Source: Nansenia antarctica (taxonomy: Eukaryota > Chordata > Actinopteri > Argentiniformes > Microstomatidae). Taken from it: 64,000 nucleotides of DNA. Positions 32,343-43,835 of the stretch are shown one piece after another. The position numbers and the translations under genes are program-made. Numbering within the stretch: position 1 is the first letter of the stretch; each line of letters begins with the position of its first letter. Under the pieces are notes generated by a model. The model ran no database searches and was not told the origin of the DNA. It saw only the letters and a program-made list of their open reading frames with translations. The stretch is taken from NCBI GenBank assembly GCA_963989245.1, contig OZ022349.1:24254429-24318428 (forward strand). The letters run 5' to 3'.

Positions 32343-33043
32343 ACGCATCGGGGTTCTTCTTTACGAGCGGGTTAGGATGTTCATCAGGGTGCAGCATCAC
32401 GATTCAATAAAACGCACGATCGCACCAGAGAGCGCTGGTAAATCTTATCCGCTGGCACGGTACGGTCTCTTGGATGTGTTTTCCTGGGTTTCTAGGCTCG
32501 TTCTTCCAACGAGGGGATTGGGAGAGAGACTCCGAGGCGTCAGTGTGGTGTGTACACTAGCGCGGTACATCACTTTCTGATGAACGGGACAATAAGAAAG
32601 CGTAGACAACGTACTGTACACACACGTCTGAGAACACCCGCGGTACTGTACAAACCCAAACGCCCTCTAGCCCTGTCTCTCCGGTTAATCAAACACATGT
32701 GCGACCTGCCAGAACATTCTAATCTAGAACATTCCAGGATGCGGCCGCAAGATTCGGGCCTGGGTTCCGCCCTCCCCCCCCGTGCACGCGCGCTGCGTAT
32801 GACATTCCCACGAGATGCAGGTTATAACGGGGGCTCGGGGGGGGGGGGGGGTTGGGCCTGGCTCCAACACTCGTTCCCTCCGAGTCGAGGATTGTCATCG
32901 AGTGCGGTTGACAAGGTTTTCGGTTTCGTTTCTTGTGTTTGGTTCCCCCCCCCCCCCCTTTTTATTTTTTTCCTCCTCCTCGTCCGCTAATCTGTCCAGT
33001 ATGTCTGATAGGGGGATGTGGTCGCGCGGTCGCGTCAACTTCT
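32343..33043. other. GC- and CpG-rich stretch without a recognised gene
   Basis: Unlike the AT-rich surroundings, this stretch has many CpG dinucleotides (for example GCGGCCGC near 32742, GTGCACGCGCGCTGCG near 32779, GGTCGCGCGGTCGCG near 33020) and homopolymer C and G runs. It ends at the Gypsy LTR. It could be a CpG island or the remains of a GC-rich element. No ORF is convincing. Confidence 0.35.
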
Positions 33044-34156
33044 TGTTACACCCACCATATAGGTCCCTAGCATAAGAATGACAGTTGAGAATGTACTTTA
33101 AATAGAAAATAGTTTTATTACATTAGTTCACAATCCAGGCCCACATTGACCTCTCTCCAAAGAACCTCAGTTATTGTTACCAGGGCAGGTGTTATATTCA
33201 CTGCACACCATAGGCTACACACTGTAGAAAAGGGTTGTTCACTGCACACGCCCGTAGGGAAATACTTTGACACTCTGGGTGAACAAGTTTACACACGTGA
33301 TAGGATTCACTGCAATCATCTATAAATATAGCACACTCAAACCTGCCCTGATGGTCGAACTGGGATTAACCCGGTGAAGTGGCAATGGTGGGGGAAAAGC
33401 GGATTTAAATAACAAATAAACAAACAAACAAACAAACAAACAAAAAAGAAAAACTAGTCCGCCCGCTACCGGCACACTTGCCCAGGCGGACTAGATAAGA
33501 ACATAAACTTTAACCAAACAAAACGTCTCACGGCAAGAGCAGCTGGCCGCACTGATGCTCTGGAGGAAACACAAATGAACAATCTTAAAACACTATTACC
33601 GACATATTAAAATACATGGTACGTTGATGGCAGCGTCCTACCAGCGACTACCAATAATTAATAATTTAAGAATTTTGCCATTTAGCAGACGCTTTTAATC
33701 CAAAGCGATTTACAATTACGAATTACAGGGACATTCCCCCTGGAGTAACTGAGGGCTAAGTGCCTTACTCAAAGGCACACTAGTAGTGGTGTGGTTTCAG
33801 GCGGGATTTGAACTCACAACCTTCCGATCACAAGTCCAACTCACTAGAGTCTAGTGACTAGACCACCACTACCCACTACCAGCCGCCTTCAACCCAGCAG
33901 GGAATTAGGTGACCTGTAATACATCACACCATCAATATTACATACAATCAAAGAAATAATATAAAACGCTACGCACAGAAAATAGCCATAGGCTGCGGCC
34001 TACCTCTTGATCTCTGCCTGTCAGCATGGAGTAAGGTGTGCAACTACCTTACCTCCGACGTGATCACACGGCTGCGCTCTGGCGTTCCCCCTAAGGTGAG
34101 CCCTAAGTGCTTTCCTTTGGGCACCTCCCCTTTTCCTATTGGCGCCACCCGCCACA
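33044..34156 (-). mobile_element. 3' LTR of the Gypsy element (minus orientation)
   Basis: Bounded by TGTTACACCCACC at the left and GCCACCCGCCACA at the right. On the minus strand a polypurine stretch (GGAGGGGGAGATA) lies just before it and a polyadenylation signal (AATAAA) near its end (about 33113). There is no second LTR to compare because the element is 5'-truncated, so the limits are inferred. It contains a nested SINE. Confidence 0.65.
33655..33874 (-). mobile_element. tRNA-derived SINE in the LTR
   Basis: Read on the minus strand it begins GGGTAGTGGTGGTCTAGT, with an A-box-like TGGTCTAGT and a B-box-like GAGTTCAAATCC. The body ends GCTAAATGGCAAAATT with an AT-rich tail. Flanked by actacca on both sides. 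Two more copies occur at 48645-48860 and 50554-50765. Confidence 0.85.
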
Positions 34157-34308
34157 TATCTCCCCCTCCAAATGAATCGGCGCCCCGACGATGTACTGAT
34201 TCAAAAATACAGTGGGGAAAACTCATTATCACATTATCTGATCCATCAACATCCGGGGTTACGGATTTTGGAAGTCGAAAAAGATTATTGTGTTTGCCTG
34301 CAGTAATT

Positions 34309-36944
34309 CTAGTAGATTCGGGGGCCCTCAACTACCACTGGGGACCCTGGTGTTTCTATCTCCTCCTCTTCTCCTTCACCCACCTCAGCCTCTGGGCAAA
34401 ACTCAGATTCTGACAGTGACTCCTCACTATGAGATTCCAATGTCAACGCTTCTGTGAGTTTAAACTCTGTTTCAGCATGGTCTCCTATGTCCCCCTGCTC
34501 TTCTCCTGTATCGTGGCCTGTATCCGACCTCAGCCCACCCACAGGCATACCTCTCAACTCAGTCCGATGGACTTGCCGTATTGGCCCATCCTGGACTGCT
34601 GGAGTGATAGAGTAGACAACACCGCGTTCTGGGGGACACTGTACCACCCGGTAAGGGGTCGATTGCCAGACGTCCTGGATCTTGTTCCGGCCCCTCACCC
34701 CATGGTTCCGGACATACACAAGGTCTCCCTCACTTAAGGATGGGTCTCTCACTTGCTCCTCCTGTTTCTCGTCTCTGCACTGTCTCCTTGCAGCCAACCG
34801 CTGTCGTACATGACTGTATGCTTCCTCAAGTGACTCCTGATGCTCTTGCACCCAGTCTTCCTGGCCCTGCTCAGACTCCTCTACCTCCCCCCCTAGAAAA
34901 AAATCTATAGGCAGCCGGGGCTCTCTGCCAAACATTAAAAAGTAGGGAGTCATGCCAGTGGACTGATGCACTGTGGTGTTGTATGCATAGGTCACCTGCG
35001 GGAGGTGCCGTGGCCAATATCTCTTCTGATCTGGGGGCAATGTGCGCAGCAAATCATGCAGTGTACGGTTGAACCGCTCACACTGACCATTACCCTGAGG
35101 ATGGTATGGGGTAGTACGAGACTTGCGAATCTTATAGACCTTACATAACTGTCGGACCAAATTACTCTCAAAATGTCTTCCCTGGTCTGAATGGATACGC
35201 TCAGGGGGCCCAAATAAATGAAACCAGTGTTTCACCAAAACATCCGCTACGGTACTGGCCCGCTGATCCTTGGTGGGAATGGCCTGGGTGTACTTGGAAA
35301 ACACGTCTGTTAAGACCAACACATTTTCTCTTCCATTTGAAGCTGGCTCCAACACAGTAAAATCTATTGCCAGGACTTCATGTGGCCGAGAAGCATGTAA
35401 ACTGCCCATAAAAGGTTTGATTGTCGGCTGTACAGCTTTAGCCAAAACACATCTCCCACACTGTTGACACCATTTCTCGACCTCTTTATACATGTTGGGC
35501 CAGTAGCACCGGGAACGCACTAATTGCAAAGTACGTTCCACCCCCTGATGCCCATGATTATCATGTAGCTGAGTAAGGACATCTTTCTGTAAACACTCTG
35601 GCAGAACAAGCTGGTAAGTCTCCTTACCACCATCAGGAGAGTTGAACTGACGGTACAGCACGTTCCCTTCCTCCCTTAAGCGTCCCCATTGACGTGCAAG
35701 CTCCTTGGTAGCACGACCAAATCTCTCCCTCTCCTTTGAATCAGGTGGCCTGGCTTTTCTCCAACAGGCCAACAGTGGTCCAATAACTGGGTCTTGGGCT
35801 TGCAACATGGCTAGGCTCTCTTTGGAACAACCTGGGAGGACAGAAATGTCAGATTGAATTACAAAGGGCACTTCCTGGCAGAAATTCTCCTCCTCTGAGG
35901 CCTCAGCTGCACTGGCCTCCCTGTACTGGCGAGACAAGGCATCTGCATTACCATTACGAGCCCCCGGGCGATATTTTAAGGTAAGGTTGAAAGGAGCCAG
36001 CTCGCCTGCCCATCGTTGCTCTACTGCTCCAAGTTTTGCTGTGTCTAGGTGGGTAAGTGGGTTGTTGTCTGTAAAAACAGTGCAAGACCCGCCTAACAAA
36101 TACCCTCTGAATTTCTCGGATACTGCCCACTTAAGAGCAAGGAATTCTAATTTCATAGAGCTATAATTTTGCATGTTCTTTTCCGTAGGCTTGAGTGCCC
36201 TACTAGCATAAGCAACAGGCCTGAGCTTCCCTCCATGTTCTTGACAAAGTTCTGCTCCCAAACCTGCATGACTAGCATCAATTTCCAACACAAATGGCTT
36301 ATGAAAATCTGCATAGGCCAACACTGGTGCAGAGACCAGTGCTTTCTTTAACTGGCCAAACATCTCCTCACACTCTACTGTCCAGACTGGAGCCAGTGGC
36401 TTCCTGGGGGTCTTACCCTTTTTTATACCTGGGGACAGTTGTGCTGCCGCATTGTGCAAGGGAGCAGCCAACTTTGCAAACCCAGCTATGAAGCGCCTAT
36501 CATAACTGGCAAACCCCAGAAAAGATTTGAGCTCAGCCAAATTAATGGGGGTCCTCCAATCTTTAACGATAGCGACCTTGTCGGGATCTGTTGCAACTCC
36601 CTCAGCCGATACTACATGGCCCAGATATTTCACTTGTCTCTGAAAGAAGTGGCACTTTGAAAATTTCGCCTTGAGCCCCTGCTTCTGTAGCCGAGCGAAA
36701 ACCTCCTCCAACCTCTCCAGGTGCTGCTGGATAGAGGAAGAAAACACAATCACGTCATCCAGGTACAGTAAAACAGATTGATAACGGCAATCTCCAAACA
36801 TGCGCTCCATAAGGCGCTGAAAAGTGCTAGGGGCATTGCACAATCCAAATGGCATTCTATTAAACTCGAATAATCCAAATGGAGTACAGAATGCAGTCTT
36901 TGCCTTGTCTTTTTCAACAACCTCAACTTGGTTGTAGCCACTGG
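34309..36944 (-). pseudogene. Gypsy pol, second part (RT end, RNase H, integrase)
   Basis: Open frame of about 880 residues. In order: reverse transcriptase with FGLFEFNRMPFGLCNAPSTF and the YLDDVIVFS active-site box; RNase H with DASHAGLGAEL and FTDNNPLTH; integrase with a zinc-binding H...H...CX2C block (HGHQGVERTL, CQQCGRC), then the D, D-35-E core in VLAIDFTVLE, IHSDQGRHFES and NGQCERFNRTL; and an acidic tail. The frame is intact but is cut off from the start of pol by the 522-bp solo LTR, so no complete pol can be made. Confidence 0.9.
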
Positions 36945-37466
36945 TGTCACGATCCAACTGTTCCTAGTTGTCATGGTAAGCTCAGAGGGGTGTTGATTGG
37001 CTACCCAGGGTACATGGGGGAGTGGCTTGCCTGTTGGCAGGACTCTCGAAAGGTATATGACAGGTGCTCATTAGCTACCTGGAGAGTCGAGAGAGTGGAG
37101 AGTGGAGAAGAGTAATACTGATTGAGACGCCTTACCTAGAAGAGAACCCCTTGGACAATTATCATCAAGAATATTACCGTGTGGAATAGTGGATTACCCC
37201 CGAGGTCGTGTTGTGTCGTGTCCGGTTTTGTTTGTTTTGTTATATGTCAATACGAAGGAAGACCCCACTGAACGAACGTGCGGGCTGTTCAGTATCCCCG
37301 CGGACCACGCCACGATACATCGGAGCCAGGTAAGCCATTTCCCCTTTACATCTACCTGAGTGCTGTCAGCTAACCCTGAGCTAATCTACCTGTGTCCGGC
37401 CTCGGCGCTGTGTGGGAACGAGCCCATTGACTATCAATGTACGCACATTGCTCTTGGGTCGTGACA
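36945..37466. mobile_element. Solo LTR inserted in the Gypsy reverse transcriptase
   Basis: 522 bp with ends TGTCACGA and TCGTGACA (TG...CA, inverted), flanked by the 4-bp TSD ctgg at 36941-36944 and 37467-37470. There are no coding frames. This is the structure expected after recombination between two LTRs of another element. Orientation not determined. Confidence 0.85.
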
Positions 37467-37470
37467 CTGG

Positions 37471-37894
37471 CTAAATCCAAAGTGGAGAACCATTGAGCTC
37501 CTACAAGTCCATCTAGTAACTCTTCAATCCGTGGCAAAGGGAACGCATCTTTCCTGGTTTTAGCATTCAGGCGACGATAGTCTACACACAATCTGTTTCC
37601 ACCATCTTTTTTCTGCACCATTACGATGGGTGATGCATACGGACTGCTACTCTCTCTGATTATTTGGCTGTCCAACAGTTGTTTTATATGGGCTCTCACC
37701 ATGTCATACTGAGTAGGGATGATGCGACGGTATGGCAGACGGACAGGAGTATCATCTAGCAGGGGGATCTCATGCTGAATCAAATTAGTGCAACCTAAAT
37801 CAGATTCATCCTTTGCAAACAGGGAGTTATATTTACCAAGCAAAGCTGCCGCTTGTTGTTGCTCGGATGCCTTTAGTCCCTCAAAAGGAGGCAT
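37471..37894 (-). pseudogene. Gypsy pol, first part (start of RT)
   Basis: Encodes the first RT blocks: HEIPLLDDTPVRLPYRRI, then SSPYASPIVMVQKKDG, then LCVDYRRLNAKTRKDAFPLP, up to FSTLDLA, where the solo LTR interrupts it. The frame overlaps the end of gag-protease by about 20 bases in another register. Confidence 0.88.
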
Positions 37895-39528
37895 TTCCCA
37901 GTTCCCCCCCCCCCTCTAGTCTCAGCTCCCGAAAGGAACACCGATGCTGTACACTCGTTGCTACTAACATCCCTGCAAAACTCAACATGGGGAGTTTGTT
38001 CTGACACCATATTTGCCATGCTCACTGTAGCAATGACCCTACGTGGGACCAGCCAAACATCAGAATGTCCTACGTTAGTAACTGGTACATATAGTATACC
38101 TGATTCAGATGTCACTAAGGCAGGTGAAACTAGCAGCCCCTCTGGAAGTACACCCTCTTCTGACTGTAATGGCTCCACTAGAAACTCCAAATTCTGCTGT
38201 GAAGGGACCTTAGGACATGTTACAGGGACCATAATTAATGTACCTGCAGCTACACAAAATGGGCTCTTACCTCTCACTCTTACTTTGAAGGGCTCAGGGG
38301 AGTTGGCTATCGTCTCTTCCACTTGGCAATGTCTGAGGGCTCGCCTCCATTCTGGGGCCTCCATTACCCTAGGATCATCAAACAGGCTGGGGCCATACTT
38401 CACAAACAACTCGTAGTAAAAACCCTTTATCACATTCATTCCAAGTACACCAGGGGTTCGCATTTTTTTATACTGCATTTGAGGGTCATCTGCATCTCTG
38501 ACCACCAGAACCCCCCTGCGTGTGACACATTTTCCCAATATAGTGATGTCCAACTCCAAATAGCCCAGATATGGCAGCTCTAGACCATTTCCTGCCCTAA
38601 GATCTAACCATGCACAATCACGTAACTGAGCATCTGTGAGGTGGCCAAACTGTTCTTTAAAAAAAGTTTCAGTGATGGTTGTGACCATGGACCCCGTATC
38701 CAACAATGACGGAACGATAATTTCCCCCATTTTAACTTCTACTACTGGACACTCGCTCACCAGTGCAGACATAACAACTGGGTCTAGTTCTGAATGAGGC
38801 TTTGCCTCTAGATGCGTGTGACTTTGTTCACTAGCAGGCTCTTGTCTTTCAACTTGGACTGTTCCTTTTTCAGGCTGAGTTGTTTTAGGGAAGGTTGCAG
38901 TGCAATAACGTGCTATGTGGCCCCTCCGATCACACCGAAAACATATCGGCTTTCCATCAGGAGTTCTTCTAAATTTAGGTGGAGGTTGAGTCCCATACTC
39001 CTGTTTTGGGGGTTGTAGTGTTTTCATTAGCAAATCTAACTGCCTCTGTTGGGCTTCAATAAGGGCTTTCAGTTCAAAATAACTTGAATTATTTTCAATT
39101 GACTCACAAGATGCTTGTGCCTGGACTTCATTAGAAAAAAGTGAGTGGCTATCTTTTTGCTTAAATGACTGTCCTTCACACTGTGTTGTCCACTGAACAG
39201 CCTCCCTGCGTACATCCCGAATTGTCCACTGGGGGTTTAAACGAACTTTATCTCGCAGTCTTATACCCAGACTGTGGTCCCTGACACCCTCACAAAACTG
39301 GTCACGCAGGTCTCTTTGGGATTTAGGCTTAGCTTGCTCTTCCGATTCAACAATCTGGTCCATTAGACACATAAGGGCATGGGAATAGTCCAACAATGAC
39401 TCCCCTTCACGTTGTTTACGGTTAAAAAACCTGCGCTGAAGAGAGATTAGAGAGTGTGAACATCCATATACTTCTCTCAAAATTTGAAATATACCACCCT
39501 CATTTGTGATGACAAGATTCCTAGTCAT
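37873..39528 (-). pseudogene. Gypsy gag (C-terminal part) and protease
   Basis: 551-residue frame without the gag N-terminus. Matrix/capsid-type sequence, then a zinc knuckle CFRCDRRGHIARYC (CX2CX4HX4C), then an aspartic protease with LLDTGSMVTT and a later VLGMNVI. The frame leaves register at a run of 11 C on the plus strand (37904-37914) and ends soon after; the pol frame continues one register away. Confidence 0.88.
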
Positions 39529-39540
39529 ACACCAGGTTGC

Positions 39541-39978
39541 AGTGCAGTGTAATATATTATAACGTCTTCATTTATTGCGTAAACTCTTGTCAGTCAACCC
39601 AGAGCTGTGAGTCATCACTTATGAATGGGGCGCAGATTCAACGTCCACTGGGACGTGAGAATAATCTATACAAGCCTGCAGACTGTCTACATTTAGCAAA
39701 TGATGTCATCCATTGCTCTGAACAATTGTAACTCTTCATGCATTATTTGCACGAATCATAAGATGGTAATGTCAACGGGCTGGAGCATTTCACATTCATT
39801 TTCCATGCCAGCGCAGAATCCAGTGTAATTTACAGTAGGCTAGACCTGTGTCTGAATGTGTTAAGGACTGATGATCTTTATCTTTATTACTCTCTATTTA
39901 GATTAGATCAGATTCAACTTTATTGTCATTGCAGAGTACAAATACCAGACAACGAAATGCAGTATTACTCTCTAACAC
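39541..39978. other. Intergenic with an L2 tail in reverse
   Basis: 39900-39961 on the minus strand reads as an L2 3' end (TTTCGTTGTCTGGTATTTGT, then GACAATAAAGTTGAATCTGA). Nothing else recognised. Confidence 0.6.
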
Positions 39979-39986
39979 TCACACTG

Positions 39987-40014
<28 letters not shown>
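39979..40014. repeat. (CA)n microsatellite, target of a hAT
   Basis: CA run that continues at 41072-41086 after the inserted element. Confidence 0.9.
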
Positions 40015-40017
<3 letters not shown>

Positions 40018-40095
40018 GGGTGCAACGGTTCTCGGTTTTTTTACGGACGGTACGGTTTGCGTTCCACGGCTCAATTCACTAGTGAACCGTGACGG

Positions 40096-40126
<31 letters not shown>

Positions 40127-41071
40127 TTTATTTTACCAGGAAGTCACATTGAGATTAAAACCTCTTTTACAAGAGAGACCTGGCCAAGACAGGGTCAAAA
40201 TAGTAGCTTAAAAAAACTGTTCAGATAACAAGACAGGACATAAGACAGTGGCAACAATACAATAGACAAACAATGGTAGGGGTATTTACAAGGTGATTAA
40301 AACATTGAGAAGTCTAACCAAAGCAGGTACAGCGAGCGGTGACCACATCCTTTAATCTACGCTTGAAGATACTTATGGAAATAAGGGCCTCTAATTTAAA
40401 AGTAGTCTGTAGGTCATTCCAAGACCAAGGGCCATAATAAGACAAGCTTGCCCTTCCAACATTGTTCATGATAAGTGGCACCTTGTATTGTAGCCATCTA
40501 CGAGACCTGAGACCCGAGCCACTCGGTATAGGGATGAACTTCAGGCCCAGATAATTCGGTAAGAAGCCAGAGATGATTTTAAACACAAGAGTGTACCAGT
40601 GTTGGAGCCTTCTGACAGAAAGAGATGGCCATCCAACCAGACTATACAGTGTACAGTGATGGGTCCTGAAGGCACTATTGGTGATGTATCTTAGAACCGA
40701 ATGATACAGGGGGTCTAGCTTGGATAAAGTGGACAGAGAAGCAAACCTATATACTGTATCACCATAATCCAATTGTGAAAGGAAAAGGGCGGAGACCAGA
40801 CGTTTTCTGGAAGCCAAGGAAAAGCAAGATTTAAATCTATACAGGAAGCCCACTGTACGCTTAAGCTTTATGGCGAGAAGATCAATTTGGCCGCGTTCGT
40901 AAATTAGCTCTGAGAGCGCCGGAGCGTCCACGTGAATGCCTCGAACGCGGCCTTTGGTCAGAGGTCGAGTTGGTCTGGAACGTTTGTTTCTGAACCGAAC
41001 CGTACCGAAAACCGTGACCCAAAATACCGAACCGTACCGAACCGTGGGCCAACTGAACCGTTGCACCCCTA
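40015..41071. mobile_element. hAT element carrying a LINE fragment
   Basis: Perfect 17-bp inverted ends TAGGGGTGCAACGGTTC. Flanked by acacacac on both sides, compatible with an 8-bp TSD but ambiguous inside a CA repeat. Subterminal repeats of CGGTACGGTTCGG type. The centre (about 40098-40915) is a LINE fragment. Confidence 0.88.
40098..40915 (-). mobile_element. LINE fragment nested in the hAT
   Basis: The minus-strand frame reads LKRTVGFLYRFKSCFSLASR, then LFLSQLDYGDTVYRFAS, then HHCTLYSLVGWPSLSVRRLQ, the C-terminal domain of a fish L2/Rex-type LINE. It ends RRLKDVVTARCTCFG then stop. The 3' end has AATAAAGGTTA and a poly(A) run (the T run at 40098-40121 on the plus strand). 5'-truncated. 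Confidence 0.82.
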
Positions 41072-41086
41072 ACACACACACACACA

Positions 41087-41655
41087 CATTTTAAATGCTT
41101 TATTTATGTCCACATACATGTACAATATCTAAAGGACATAAATACTATCAGTGCATTTTGACATTATGAAAACAGTCAGTTACAGTAGTGCTGAGCCAAC
41201 AACCAGTTATGCCTACACATAGGATGTTATTCACACTAAATGATGATTACAGTGGAATTTGACAGATACAGTATCAATACTGTAAAACAGACAGCTCATG
41301 GGTACAAGAAGCACCGCCACACACACACACACCATTTCCCCCTCTGATCCCATGGTGTGATTGAACCCATGAGTTGGTCCAGCAGGTCGATGCCAGCCAG
41401 CCCAGTCACACAATGTGTGCTTTGTGGCAGCGGAGTGGCCAGGACAATCACTGCTGTTAGGTTATGATGGCATAACAGAGTACTCATTATGAAGTGGGAC
41501 AGAGGCAGGGCTTAGAGAAGGCTACACAGTTAGAACGAAGTGCATAGTTGTAAAGTGGTCATAAATAGTGCTCATAAATAGTCTACATTAGCCTATAAAC
41601 CAACCCCCGTCCCCCCGTCCCCCCCCCCACACACACACCCAAGACTTCACTTCAT
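41087..41655. other. Intergenic, nothing recognised
   Basis: Ends in a C-rich and CA stretch (41604-41640) that could serve as a polypyrimidine tract. No gene. Confidence 0.4.
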
Positions 41656-41660
41656 AAGAA

Positions 41661-42377
41661 ATGGATGATGAGTGGAGCATGCGGGACACAGGGGAGTGTC
41701 TGGAAACTATTCAAACTCCAGATACCCAGTGTACCTGCATGCTCTCAGGTTTTCTTCCATCCTCTAGGTCCAGACCCTGCAGTAGACACGAAGGGCAACA
41801 GCCAGAGCCTAAGAGACCAGGGGACCGGCCGGGCCAGGAAACAACGCAGGGAGGCGAGAGCAGAGGATCTGCACACGGAGTGGAGCAGCACAGCACAGAC
41901 CTCCTCGACCCAGAGGAAAGGAACCGAGAAAAGGAGTGGAGCATGTGGGACACAGGAGAGTGGCTGGCAGACGTAAAATCTCCAGCGGCCCTGTGTACCC
42001 GCATGCTCTCAGGTTTCCCTTTTTCCCCTAGATCTGGACTCTGTGACGTGGACCAAGGCCAGCAGCCCAAGGTGACCAGATCCAGAAAAGGAGGTAGTGG
42101 ACATGATTCAGGGCGTGCAGTGGCGGCAACCGACACACCCCTCGTGCGTGCAGAAGCAAGCCTGCCCACACTCCTGCAGAAGGGCATACCCCTGGCCCAA
42201 GAAAAAAAAAGTGTCTGGTGGAACCCACAAAAGATGGACGCTGCCCCCGCCCCCCTACCACCCCCCCCCCCCCCCCGTTCACACAGACACTTGGAAGAGG
42301 CCCCTCTCCAATCTCCAACCCCCCCCCCTCACCAGTTCCAAACCTGCCCGACTTACCAGAACCTTAAACATTGACTG
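41661..42377 (+). CDS. Unrecognised 237-residue ORF with internal duplication
   Basis: ATG at 41661 in good context (gaaATGG). Two similar segments, about 262 bp apart, share EWSM-DTGE-L and C-MLSGF, then SRSRPC/PRSGLC and GQQP. The C-terminus is Pro-rich with runs of C in the DNA. A polyadenylation-type AATAAA lies at 42509, about 130 bases after the stop. No known domain, signal peptide or membrane segment is recognised. It may be an uncharacterised gene exon, a transposon-derived ORF or chance; the duplicated part also contains intron-like tcctctag acceptor sequences. Confidence 0.35.
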
Positions 42378-42835
42378 AATTGAGGTGATTGTGAAATGTG
42401 ACAGATGATATGACAGGATTATGTAAAGTAAATAATGTATGGTGAGATGATGATGATAATGTATGACCTACTGTTTGCCTGTAACCTGTACCGAAAATGT
42501 AAAATCTCAATAAAAGAGAATTTTACTAAAGATTTCCGTGGAGAGGAACATTATGAGTATCAACAAATTGTTTGATGCCCTGCTTTACGGCAGGGCTTCC
42601 TACACCTGTGAAATGTAAGAAATACATCTGGTCTTTTAAGTTAATTTCTATGCAGATATATGGTGCGAGAGAACCTTACAAGTTTGCATGAAATGTCATT
42701 CTTCTTTTTCACAAGTAATTCTCAGGCCCAAATGTTCACGTAAGGTACTCCGCTTACTTTGTAAGGTGTCCTTGAGAACTTTGAAAGGCGCCCATAAATA
42801 AAATGTTTTATTATTAAATAATAATAATAACAACC
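42378..42835. other. 3' flank of the ORF and LINE tail
   Basis: 42765-42830 ends CTTTGAAAGGCGCCCATAAA then TAAAATG and a TTA/AAT run, a LINE 3' end. The rest is unremarkable. Confidence 0.5.
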
Positions 42836-43168
42836 CAGGTTGCCAGATGGGATTGACAATTTCCAGCCTAACCACAGTCTAAAAACCGCTAAATCCACCA
42901 AAAACCACCTGCCCAAAACCTATATTGTCAGAAAACCTCTAATTACTATTGGGCAGGTGCCCATCTCCTGCCCCTAAACTGTATGTCTGTTGCCAATGAT
43001 GTGTGTAAAAAAAAAACGCAAACGCACGCATTTGTAACATTACTTTCAGCTGACTTTTTTTGCTGTTTATCCAGCCCAAACGCCCATATGCTTTTTTCCC
43101 GGCCCAGTGTGATCAAAAGTAGCCCATTCGGCGGGAACCCTGGTAACCCGCCCCATCTGGCAACACTG
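42836..43168. mobile_element. Probable hAT MITE
   Basis: Left end CAGGTTGCCAGATGGG and right end complementary to CAGTGTTGCCAGATGGGG, 333 bp, no ORF. The flanking 8-mers do not match, so TSD support is lacking. Confidence 0.6.
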
Positions 43169-43230
43169 ATGGCAACGCGAGTTCTCTTAATTGAGTATCT
43201 ACCGCCGCCTAGCGCCGGTTAGGGTGTAGT

Positions 43231-43300
43231 ACCTTAATTAAGAAAGTGTGTGTCAGGTCCTTAATTAAGAAAGTGTGTGTCAGGTCCTTAATTAAGAATG
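43231..43300. repeat. 27-bp tandem repeat
   Basis: ccttaattaagaaagtgtgt-type unit, two and a half copies. Confidence 0.9.
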
Positions 43301-43698
43301 TCCTCAGTGCTTTGCGGACTGCCTAGAAAACAATGTTTGTAACTTTCGAATTATGTTTTCTATCGCACATAAGTATCCAGTCTGTCTTTTACATTTTCAG
43401 ACAGTCATCATGGTGTTTGAGACAAATAATACTCTGGACATCCGAGGCTGCCTATCAGATAAACCTGCAGAACATATTCCAATGTAATGCCATCACATGC
43501 CACTTGTAAAAGAGATGTGCTACAATACCATCTAAAATAATGGTGAAAAATATGTAAAATATCTCCACTTATAAAACATCACTACATCACAACATCACAT
43601 CTATGAGCTACTGGCAATGAATATAACATGAATATATTTTACCTGGTATTTTACCAGGTGCCATCGGCAGTCACAGTGCTAGAAGGAGTGATTACTTT
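43301..43698. other. Intergenic, nothing recognised
   Basis: No gene or element end seen. Confidence 0.4.
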
Positions 43699-43754
43699 AG
43701 TATTATTATTATTAATAATATATTAATTAATAATAATTCTGGATTATTATTATT

Positions 43755-43789
<35 letters not shown>

Positions 43790-43835
43790 CAATAATAATA
43801 ATAACCATAATCATAATAATAATAATATATTTTAA
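43699..43835. repeat. (AAT)n/(TTA)n microsatellite
   Basis: ATT units followed by AAT/AAC units, with partial self-complementarity. Confidence 0.95.

Larger units (their letters stand above)
34157..39540 (-). mobile_element. Ty3/Gypsy retrotransposon internal region, 5'-truncated
   Basis: Gag-protease (39528-37873), reverse transcriptase start (37894-37471) and the rest of pol (36940-34309) in the usual order on the minus strand, interrupted by a solo LTR. The first part of gag, the primer-binding site and the 5' LTR are missing: homology stops near 39540 and the sequence beyond does not match the LTR. No envelope frame is seen. Not autonomous. Confidence 0.92.

Noticed and set aside
30008..32400. 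Arg/Glu- and Ser/Leu-rich ORFs
   Set aside because: Translations of GA, CT and CA runs; no coding signal apart from the LINE frame at 30281-30855.
33655..33874. Possible tRNA gene on the minus strand
   Set aside because: A- and B-box-like sequences are present, but it is the head of a SINE found three times in the window; no complete cloverleaf is evident.
39541..39900. 5' LTR of the Gypsy element
   Set aside because: Compared with 33044-34156, no matching sequence was found; the element is truncated.
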